Below, in pieces: positions 56,028-64,000 of a stretch of 64,000 bases of DNA (position 1 is its first letter; every line of letters begins with the position of its first letter). Origin of the DNA: Entonaema liquescens (Eukaryota > Ascomycota > Sordariomycetes > Xylariales > Xylariaceae); NCBI GenBank assembly GCA_902805475.1, contig CADCSX010000005.1, positions 1,685,501-1,749,500 on the forward strand, given 5' to 3'. The notes below the pieces were generated by a model. The model made no database searches. It was not told where the DNA came from and worked only from the letters and a program-made list of their open reading frames with translations. The position numbers were made by a program, and so were the translations under genes.

Positions 56028-58016
56028 TCACCACAGTTGGTTCGATTCATCATCCTTAACTTCGATCACCTTGTCAAAATCCCTTCCGGTGTGTTGGTTC
56101 TTCAAGAAAGCAGAGCAGAGGATGGCCGTTGCGACGCTCGCATTCAGACTATCCACCATGGTAGATCCGGAATGATTCGGTATGGAGATCTCGAAGTCCG
56201 CCACCCGTCTCGTCTTCTTATCGAGTCCCTCGCCTTCGCTTCCGACGACTAGGATCGTAGGTTCTGACGATAACGGGTCGTAGGTGTCTAGTCTATCTAA
56301 CGTGATGTTTTTGCCTTCCCTGGGTCGCTCAGTTGGCGCTACGGCGGCATAGACAACCCAGCCGGCCTCCTTAGATTTCGTAAGGAAATCGAGCAGGGAA
56401 CTGATAGAAAATAGCTGCATGATTTCGGATGCACCAGCGGATGCTTTCACGGCTGTCGATGTCAGAGGAGCCGAGTGGCCTTTGGTAATCCCAACAGCGT
56501 TAACTCCTAGGAATGCTGCTGAGCGCAGGATAGCACCCAAGTTCCCCGGATCTTGGAGACCATCCAATAACAGGACAAACGGTTTCCGGTTGGCTGGAAG
56601 GGTGTATTTGACAAAGTCGGAGGTACCATTTACTTGTGCTTCTTCAGCGGTCTGGTGAGCTAGGTCAATGTTAAATCTGGGAGTTGGCTCTTCGGCAAGC
56701 GAGCCAAGGCTTCTGATTGGCAACTGTGGCAATGGGGAGGCTTCGAGGATGAAGCCATTGTGTGGTCGACCTTCACTCATTTTATCCATCATCCGTAAGC
56801 CAGCTGCATCCTCGATTTTGGTAACGGGAATACCAGCCTGACTAGCTTTTCTCTCTAAGCCAATATTTCGAGAAGCATCCTGTCGGTTATCCCCATCGTA
56901 TATATAGAGTTTGTAAATCTGCCGCTGCGTTTGCTTCAGGGCAGCCTCAACTACCGAATGACCATATAAGAACTGTGACGCAGCGGTGGTACGCGGAATG
57001 CGAACGGGTCCGTCCCTTGATGGGCTGGGCCGGAATGCTGCTTGTTCATTCTCTCCGCCCCTTTGCCTCTGTGATGAGGGTTGAAAATCCCCGCGCTCCC
57101 TTTGAAAGCTTGGAGTAGCACGCTCATCTCTGCGAAAGCTTGGGGCAGAACGCCCGTCTCTTGGGAAATTCGGGGCACCACGTCCATCTTTTTGAAACTT
57201 CGGGCCAGCGCGTGTGTCCTTTTGAAAGCTTGAAGCAGTACGTCCGTCCCTTTGGAAACTCGGGGAAGCACGCCCGTCTCTTGGGAAGTTCGGGGCACCA
57301 CGTCCGTCTTTTTGAAAGCTCGGGGAAGTACGTTCATCCCTTTGAAACTTTGGAGCAGTACGTGTGTCCCTTTGGAAGTTCGGAGTAGCGTGCGCATCTC
57401 TTTGGAAGCTTGGAGCATCACGTGCATCCCGTGTTGATGGAGTATATTGTTTGGGCCTCAAGGAACCTCTTTTTTCCCATGGCGGGCTTGGGTTGTGAGA
57501 CTTGTTATCGCGGGGCTTGTAGGGCGTATCACCCCGAGCTGCTGGTTTCCTAACTTCTCTTCTCGATGATGATTCTCTTCTGGCTGATGGACTCGATTCA
57601 AAATCTTTCATAAACTGATCCCTCGATATCCCAGCATCTCTTCCTGCAAAGGAAGGCCTTGATGAAGAATTCCTTTCTAAAGCTTTGGCTTGATATACAA
57701 AACTTTTCTTCCCAAAGGATTCATTCGGATCATGAAAACGTGCTGCTCTCGACTTTGGCCCTTGTCCCTTGCCTGTGATATCCTTTTTACCCTTCTTAAT
57801 ACTGTATGATGGTTTCTCTCTCCTGTCTGGTTTGGCGGTGTTCAAGGCATCTTTCTTGAAGCCTTGGGGCCTAGCTTTCTCTGAATTGCGCAACCCGCGG
57901 TGGATAGCTGATAGAGAAGAAGAGCGGGAGAAAACGTTGACAGGCCTGGGAAATACCCAGGTTCTGAGTAGGACATTATACTTGCTTCGTATACACGAAG
58001 CCTGAGAGGAGATCAT
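56028..58016 (-). CDS. MRM1: Mitochondrial 21S rRNA 2'-O-ribose methyltransferase Mrm1 (SpoU/TrmH family), 662 aa
   Basis: It methylates a guanosine 2'-OH in the peptidyl-transferase loop of mitochondrial large rRNA. The first in-frame ATG is at 58016 (MISSQASCIRSKYNVLLRTW), an Arg-rich presequence; the frame opens further upstream but without an ATG. The substrate-binding domain (FLYGHSVVEAALKQTQRQIY...) begins near residue 355. The SPOUT knot holds motif 1 FVLLLDGLQDPGNLGAILRSAAFLG, motif 2 ILVVGSEGEGL and motif 3 SIPNHSGSTMVDSLNASVATAIL. The knot residues N, R, E-G and S-L-N-x-S are all present; motif 3 has NHSGSTM where MSGP is common. Between presequence and enzyme lies a long basic linker with eleven perfect-length 10-residue repeats (see the repeat entry). 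Fungal Mrm1 proteins do carry long linkers, but this repeat is striking. Confidence 0.9.
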   Translation of the reverse strand: MISSQASCIRSKYNVLLRTWVFPRPVNVFSRSSSLSAIHRGLRNSEKARPQGFKKDALNTAKPDRREKPSYSIKKGKKDITGKGQGPKSRAARFHDPNESFGKKSFVYQAKALERNSSSRPSFAGRDAGISRDQFMKDFESSPSARRESSSRREVRKPAARGDTPYKPRDNKSHNPSPPWEKRGSLRPKQYTPSTRDARDAPSFQRDAHATPNFQRDTRTAPKFQRDERTSPSFQKDGRGAPNFPRDGRASPSFQRDGRTASSFQKDTRAGPKFQKDGRGAPNFPRDGRSAPSFRRDERATPSFQRERGDFQPSSQRQRGGENEQAAFRPSPSRDGPVRIPRTTAASQFLYGHSVVEAALKQTQRQIYKLYIYDGDNRQDASRNIGLERKASQAGIPVTKIEDAAGLRMMDKMSEGRPHNGFILEASPLPQLPIRSLGSLAEEPTPRFNIDLAHQTAEEAQVNGTSDFVKYTLPANRKPFVLLLDGLQDPGNLGAILRSAAFLGVNAVGITKGHSAPLTSTAVKASAGASEIMQLFSISSLLDFLTKSKEAGWVVYAAVAPTERPREGKNITLDRLDTYDPLSSEPTILVVGSEGEGLDKKTRRVADFEISIPNHSGSTMVDSLNASVATAILCSAFLKNQHTGRDFDKVIEVKDDESNQLW
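57102..57431 (-). repeat. Coding minisatellite, 11 x 30 bp, in MRM1
   Basis: Eleven uninterrupted units of ten residues with consensus [RK]-D-x-R-x-[AS]-P-x-F-[QP], for example RDARDAPSFQ, RDTRTAPKFQ, KDGRGAPNFP. The period of 30 bases never breaks over 330 bases. The fifth and ninth units are identical at protein level (KDGRGAPNFP), suggesting duplication of a block of four units. Confidence 0.93.
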
Positions 58017-58643
58017 TGCATGTCCACAGCGAGTTATATCGATGCTCTTTTTTGAATATAATACCAATAATCATGAACATGTGAAAGAGTTTGCAGCTCT
58101 AATAGGTACCCAGGTACTTATTTATTTTATCTTATCGTTAATGGCGGCATGTGGCGACTTCAGAAAAAAAAAAAAAAAGTTAATTAGGTAGGTACTTAGG
58201 TACATGCATGTAATATGGACCTATCTAAGTACCTAACATCCTTTGTAACCATCTGCGGCTACAATGCCAAGGCGCTAAACCATGTTAGCTTAAGTGCCTC
58301 CATTAACGCAACGCGTGAAGTAATTAATTCTACAGCGCGTTTCCAATCACCTGGCAACGTCAGCATGCGCTTGGATTATCTGTGATAACTCTACTTATCG
58401 TTTCTCAACGTCGTTTATGCTATGATCTTTAGGTGAATGTGATTATGGCTTCGCGTGAACCTGCACCACCCTAGCAACTAATTTGATTTCTTAATTTTGC
58501 ATGTCGCCGCTGGCAATTGCCAACTTACTTAATACTAGTAGCCTTCTCATTATTCCTCGTTGCAGCACCTCAACCCGACCACATGCATCTTCTTGCTTTG
58601 TATCCATACCTGTAGGGCTTTCATGAGTGCCTAATACTTCAGT
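58017..58643. other. Divergent promoter region of MRM1 and the remodeller gene
   Basis: About 630 bases between two divergent genes, with an A15 run near 58165. Confidence 0.55.
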
Positions 58644-61600
58644 ATGGAAAGCGACCTGGAAGACTCGCCGGTCCCTGTGGCCCTTGAGGATGACGTTATT
58701 ATGGACGAAGTACGAGAGCTATCTCATCAAGATTCAGACTACAATGTAGTACAAGACACATGCGACTTGGACGATTCGTATGCGAACGAAACCTCTATGT
58801 CCACTTCTGGGGATACGCGAGAGCAAGAGGAAAACATATCACCAGGGGTGTCTCGACTACATCCTATTGTGGTAGAGCTTTATCCGCCACCGGATCCAAC
58901 GATATACGAACGAATATATCCAAGTCAGGCTGTGGAGAGGATTCTGGATGAGATGGAGGACGAGGATGGCGAGATATATTATAGTGTTGAGTTCAAGGAT
59001 GGATACATAGAAGATGTAAGTATTCTTCCTATTTATTTATCTATTTGTTTAGTTTCTTTCCTTCTCTCTCTTTTTTTTTTTTTTTTTTCTCTTTTCAAAA
59101 CACATCCCCTCAAAACAACATTTTCCCCTTGAATCTCACGAACCTTCTTGTCGAAGATATTCTAGCACAGCACACTTGGACCTACTCCTATTAGTTTGCT
59201 TAACTCACCACCCATTCCAACTCATTCCAACTCATCCCAACTTCACATGGTACATGAAGTACTTCCCTTTGATTTATCTAATCTTTTCATCATAACTGTC
59301 TTGATGGCCTATAAGTCATTCACCTCATTACTTTTTATTGCAGTTTAGCCTCTCCGCGTGCTACTTCCTTATAGTAGTTCACGCCTTAGGTTATAATTGC
59401 AGCATACCCCAATATCAACTTTACAACTACATATTCAATCCCTTTCTACCTTCTTTTCTTCCACATTTCTTCCTCCACTCGTCACTCTATTTCTCTCATG
59501 GCTGCTATCCTCATTACAAATAGTATTTGAGGAGGCTCATACATCCAATATCTATCAAGGTACACCACAAACTACTGCACTCTGCCTTTCTCCTATTCCT
59601 AATGTTCTTCGTCCATATTCCTAGCGAGCTCCTTCTATGGGACTAGTCTAAGGTATATAGGCCTACCTTACCGTCACCAGAGCCGCTAGGACAAGATGGT
59701 AGGTTTCCCAAGGTGGCTACGCATCGGGAAATTACATCTAAGATCATTCTTGCCTCTTCCGCAAGAAATATTGATTTTAACACCACTTCGCCCTTTCCTT
59801 TTGATACATACGTGTACTAGCTACGTGTATTTTGTCATTGCGCCATGCTACCTAACTTCTACATATTTATTCCTTTTCTATTTAGCACACTTAGCATCTT
59901 TCTCATACTAACATTTCCAAACAGGTGGCATATGATGACATCTTGGAGCTAAGGAATGGTCCTCGCGCTGCGCAACAATTCCAAAGTCGGAGATTCGATA
60001 TCAGTCAACTAGCCATGGATAGGCAACCAAGCAAGCGTCCTCTTCCTGAGGATGAATATTACGACTCGGAATCTTACAACTCTGACCGACCCAAGAAACG
60101 GAAGAGGGAGTCTTCTCGGCCCACTCGCAGAAGTACGCGACAAGCCTCAAAGCAGGCCTCTATTCGAGACTCTGTGGAAGATGACGTCGGGATGGATGGC
60201 TTTGATGAAACTATTGATGACATACCCTCTGACAAAGACTTTGAGGATAAGAAGTCTTCGAAATCTAGGAACTCGACTCGACTCTCCACGCTAAGAATCA
60301 CTCGCTCAAAAATCCTGAATTGCGGAGCCAGCACAAATTGGATGACTCCGAAGACGAATTAGCCCAGGATAATAAATCCGACCAGGACGATGACTACGAT
60401 GATGTCATTCCCTTCATTCGCTCCGATATTGGCGGCGCGGTAAGAATGTCATCTCGTAAGAAGAGAAAGCCGAAGGCCTCATATACACGTAGTAAATATG
60501 TCGACAGCGATTCGGAAATCGAGTTCGAGGCATCGCGAAGGTCGAAGCGATCGACGAGGGCTTCGAAGAGTATGCGCGATCCTGAGATTGACGACGAGTA
60601 CGAAGCAGCCGAGGATAATGTCATATCCGCACCTAAGATTGCTGCGATCAAGGAAGTTTTCGAAGAGCAAGCCCAACAATCCGAATTTCGACGAGCGCAT
60701 TCTGGGGTGTGTGATGCTTGTGGAGCCGGTTCGAGCCATGCAAAGGGCTCTCTCATCCCATGCCAAGGATGTTCTTATTCATTCCACAAGCAGTGCATTG
60801 GACCGAGATCCCAACGTGATCATAGAGTCACTAAGGTCGGCCCGAACAACTTCGTGTTGCAATGCCGCTTCTGCATTGGACTACACCAAAAGAAGGATAT
60901 CCGGGCCCCAAGCTACTCAACGTGCCAACATTGCAGAATTTCTGGTATCTCATGCGCGGAATTCTCAGCGAAGAGAACCCCGAAACAGGAGGAGAAAGCT
61001 AGACTAGAGAACGGGGGAGAAGACCCAATCACACATGTCCAGCCCAATCTCGTTAATAACCCTGATAATGTGCTCTTCCGCTGTTTAACTTGCAGACGTG
61101 CCTATCATTTCCAGCATCTACCTCAACTGACTACCAACCCCGATGAGAATCGGCTTGAGGAGTACTCGCTAGCTGGATGGAAGTGTAAGGACTGTCTGAA
61201 CACGAGCCAGCGAATCCACGCGTTAGTTGCGTGGAGACCTGCCGATCAAGAAGCCTACACCGAGAATCAGCGAGCCAACGAATTTACAGAAGACGAGATG
61301 GAATATTTGGTGAAATGGGAAGGAAGGTCTCACCTTCACGATACTTGGATGTCCGGCGCCTGGGTTTATGGCATAGCTGCGCCTCCTATGCGTACTGCAT
61401 TCCATAAACGTGAGGAGAACGAATTACCTAAGATGACCACTGAGTCTGCGGTGGAAGAGGAATGGGTTTTAGCCGATGTCTTCCTCAATGTGAGATACAA
61501 GCGCGGTTCTACTGCTTCCTCTAAGACACAAGATCTAGATCGTATCTCTGAAATCCAGTCGGTTTTCGTGAAGTTTCAAGGCCTTAGTTATGAAGAAGCG

Positions 61601-64000
61601 GTTTGGGATGAACCGCCTCCTCGTGATTCGACAACCCTCTGGGCTGCGTTCACAGCTGCATATGATGAATTCCTCAACGGCAAATATTTCCCATCTGCTA
61701 GAGACCAAAGAATGCGCGAACGTATTAGTCACTATCGATCTCTTGATTTCCAAGAATCTTGCGAGCTGAAAAGCCAACCTCCGGGCCTCAAAGAAGGACG
61801 TACCTTAATGCCTTATCAAATGGAAGGCGTCAACTGGCTCCTTTACAATTTTCACCAACAGCAAAACGTCATCCTTGCGGACGAGATGGGTCTTGGCAAG
61901 ACGATCCAAATCGTCTCTTTTATTAGTTCTCTCGTCCAAGATCAGCCTAAGTGTTGGCCGTTTCTCATCGTCGTACCGAATGCAACTTGCCCCAATTGGC
62001 GCCGCGAGCTCAAGGATTGGTCCCCTGCACTCCGGGTAGTGACATATCACGGCGGCAAGGTCTCCCAGGATCTGGCTTTTAAGCACGAACTTTTCCCCGA
62101 TGGAGTTAGAGACGGGATGAAGGCGCACGTCGTAATCATGTCCTATGAGGCGGCCAGTTCAGTGAGGACTACCTTTCAAACTGTTAAATGGGCCGGCCTG
62201 ATAGTTGATGAAGGCCAGAGGCTTAAAAACGATGAAACTCAACTCTACAGGACACTAGTGGACATGAACATTCCGTGTCGGATCTTGTTGACGGGTGAGC
62301 GGCAACAGGTACCCATCTACGTGCTCGGATATGCTAACACTTAATAGGTACTCCGTTGCAAAACAACAAGAAGGAATTGTTCACCCTTCTTCAGTTTATT
62401 GACCCAAAAAATAACGCCGAGGAACTTGACGCTCAGTATGACGAGCTGACAAAGGACAACCTACCAGAGCTTCACGACCTCATCCGTCCCTATTTCTTAA
62501 GACGTACTAAAGTTCAGGTCCTCAAGTTCTTACCGCCAATGGCTCAAGTCATCGTTCCTGTCACCATGACGGTCCTACAAGAAAAGTTATCCAAGTCCAT
62601 CATAGCTCGTAATCCAGAACTAATTAAAGCAATCATCTCCAAAGGGAAGATGAAAGCAGGCGATCGCAAGAACTTAAGCAACATCATGGCGGATCTCCGA
62701 CAATGTCTATGCCACCCATTCTGCTTCAATGCCAATGTTGAAGACAAGAATGTTAATGAAAAGCAAATGCAACGGAACTTAATTGAGGCTTCACCAAAGT
62801 TTATGCTATTGGAAATGATGCTCCCGAAGCTCAAGGCAGGGGGTCACCGCGTACTAATATTCAGCCAATTCATACGTTGCCTAGATATAATTGAAGACTT
62901 CCTCAATATATTGGGCCTTCCGTTTGGGCGAATCGACGGGCAACTAAGTGCCCTCAAGAAACAGAGACAGATCGACGCCTTCAATGCTCCTAACTCGCCA
63001 CTATTTGCAATGCTGCTGTCAACCCGCGCCGGTGGTGTTGGTATTAATCTTGCTACAGCGGACACTGTCATTATATATGACCCGGATTGGAACCCGCACC
63101 AAGATATACAAGCAATATCCCGAGCCCACCGAATTGGTCAAAAGGAGAAGGTTCTCTGTTTCCAACTCACGACAAAGGATACCGTCGAAGAGAACATCCT
63201 GCAAACGGGAAGGAAGAAGATGGCCCTCGATCATGCTCTCATCGAGAGCTTAGATGCTGACAACGATAATAGCGGCGATCTAGAGTCAATCTTGAAGCGC
63301 GGCGCAGAATCTCTATTTAGTGACAGGGACAAAGTCAAGATCACGTATGACTCGGAAGCAGTTGACAAACTACTTGACAGGAGCCGGCTCGAGAGCATAA
63401 ATGCAGATGATCAGACAACTGACAACCAGTTTTCGATCGCGCGTGTCTGGGCTAATGACTCGGGCACACTTACAGATAACGTAGAACAACCCGACAATAA
63501 CCCACCGACGACGGACACAAGTGTCTGGGAGAATATCCTCAAAGCACGAGAGGAAGAGCACAAGCGAGAACTTGCCGCAAAGCAGGAGGTATATGGTCGT
63601 GGCGCTAGGCGACGTGGTACTCAGGTAGGAGTTCATTTGTACAGAATTTTATCAAGCCATGGCTAACAAAATCTAGGGTGTGGACTACAACAACACTCGG
63701 GTATGTTACATTGAAGGAATTGATGATGTTGATGACCAGTCTTTAACAGAAGAACAGCGCCCAGACCCAGATAGCGGCGGTTCCGACGTCGATGGAGAAG
63801 ACGAACTTTACATTGACAACGGCGTAGAGGATGATGACGACGAAGTCTATAGGGAAGAGGAAGAATCAGGGGCTCGAGCAAAAAACAAGGGAGCCAAAGG
63901 TAAACACCCGGCTTCATCAACGCCACAAAAGTCACGATCCAAAAAGACCAAGATTATTAACACTCCCGACAGTAACGGAGCAACACCAGGGCCTGGAAAT
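58644..64000 (+). CDS. mit1: PHD/chromo-like/SNF2 chromatin remodeller, Mit1/CHD type (3' end cut by the window)
   Basis: A nuclear ATP-dependent nucleosome remodeller, related to S. pombe Mit1 of the SHREC silencing complex. Exons 58644-59015, 59925-62294, 62348-63624 and 63677 to the window end; introns of 909, 53 and 52 bp. Order: acidic N-terminus with a short chromo-like strand (EDGEIYYSVEFKDGYIED-VAYDDI), a basic region, PHD zinc finger (CDACGAGSSH...CQGCSYSFHKQCIG...CRFC) and a second Cys/His module (CQHC...CLTCRRAYH...WKCKDC). Two chromo-like segments follow (YLVKWEGRSHLHDTWMSG; FVKFQGLSYEEAVWDEPPP), then SNF2 ATPase with Walker A ADEMGLGKTIQ, DEGQ in place of DEAH/DEAQ, LLTGTPLQNN, FSQFIRCLDIIEDFL and RAHRIGQ. 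One frame break at the A-run 60308-60312 separates LRITRSK from NPELRSQHKLDDSEDE; one added A restores it. The ortholog name is inferred from the architecture. Confidence 0.85.
59016..59924 (+). other. Unusually long intron (909 bp) in the remodeller gene
   Basis: It begins GTAAGT after codon GAT and ends CAAACAG before GTG GCA; the protein on both sides is contiguous in register. Other introns in the window are about 50-160 bp. It contains a long T tract near 59071-59088 and C/T-rich stretches but no recognised element. Confidence 0.65.

Noticed and set aside
57140..57388. Open frames on the plus strand and in the other minus frame within MRM1
   Set aside because: They are frame shadows of the 30-bp coding repeat; the periodicity keeps all frames open.
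58644..59132. Separate 162-aa gene ending in a poly-Phe tail
   Set aside because: The tail is read-through into the intron T-tract; the GTAAGT at 59016 and the continuing chromo-like register show that it is exon 1 of the remodeller.

Overview
The window is nuclear DNA of a filamentous ascomycete (Pezizomycotina, most likely Sordariomycetes; the order is not certain). The evidence is short GT-AG introns of about 50-140 bp with fungal branch points, long A/T-rich spacers, and typical filamentous-fungal families: AtfA-type bZIP, HET, 2EXR, patatin, GPI-anchored Ser/Thr-rich and Cys-rich wall proteins, and an FCY2-type permease.

Layout. 1-807 (-): 5' part of the replication licensing factor CDT1, cut by the window edge. 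808-7478: gene-poor, with a near-perfect 36-bp-arm palindrome at 1286-1361 and one small gene with a 5'UTR intron. 7479-24600 is accessory: an NCS1 purine-cytosine permease (6 exons), a 2EXR protein, a 2OG-Fe(II) oxygenase, then a convergent pair made of a small protein ending in a CaaX-like box and a patatin-like phospholipase, followed by about 5.7 kb of decayed A/T-rich DNA. 24600-39170 is a conserved housekeeping block: AtfA bZIP factor, DSN1/Mis13 kinetochore subunit, SDH5 (succinate dehydrogenase assembly), ERV25 (p24 cargo receptor), U1-C snRNP protein and a 1124-aa disordered fungal protein. 39170-55000 is accessory again: a secreted agmatinase-like ureohydrolase carrying a 153-bp duplication-flanked insertion, a decayed tRNA-Ile-like gene, an intact HET protein, and two GPI-anchored surface proteins. 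56000-64000 is conserved: mitochondrial rRNA 2'-O-methyltransferase MRM1 with an eleven-copy 30-bp coding minisatellite, and a PHD/chromo/SNF2 remodeller (Mit1/CHD type) running off the right end.

Most interesting point: the small CaaX protein (16956-17413, +) and the neighbouring patatin (17583-18951, -) share a C-terminal motif of about 20 residues (GV..S.N.AL...KQ.NI). Motifs shared between a membrane-acting protein and a lipase partner are the hallmark of fungal amyloid (prion-like) signalling in non-self recognition and regulated cell death. No NLR gene is visible nearby, so this would be a reduced or unlinked version.

Technical caution: at least four conserved genes (SDH5, U1-C, the Cys-rich GPI protein, the SNF2 remodeller) have reading frames that are restored if one base is added in a homopolymer run. 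This pattern suggests uncorrected long-read deletions rather than real gene loss. Frames and stops in this window should be read with that in mind.
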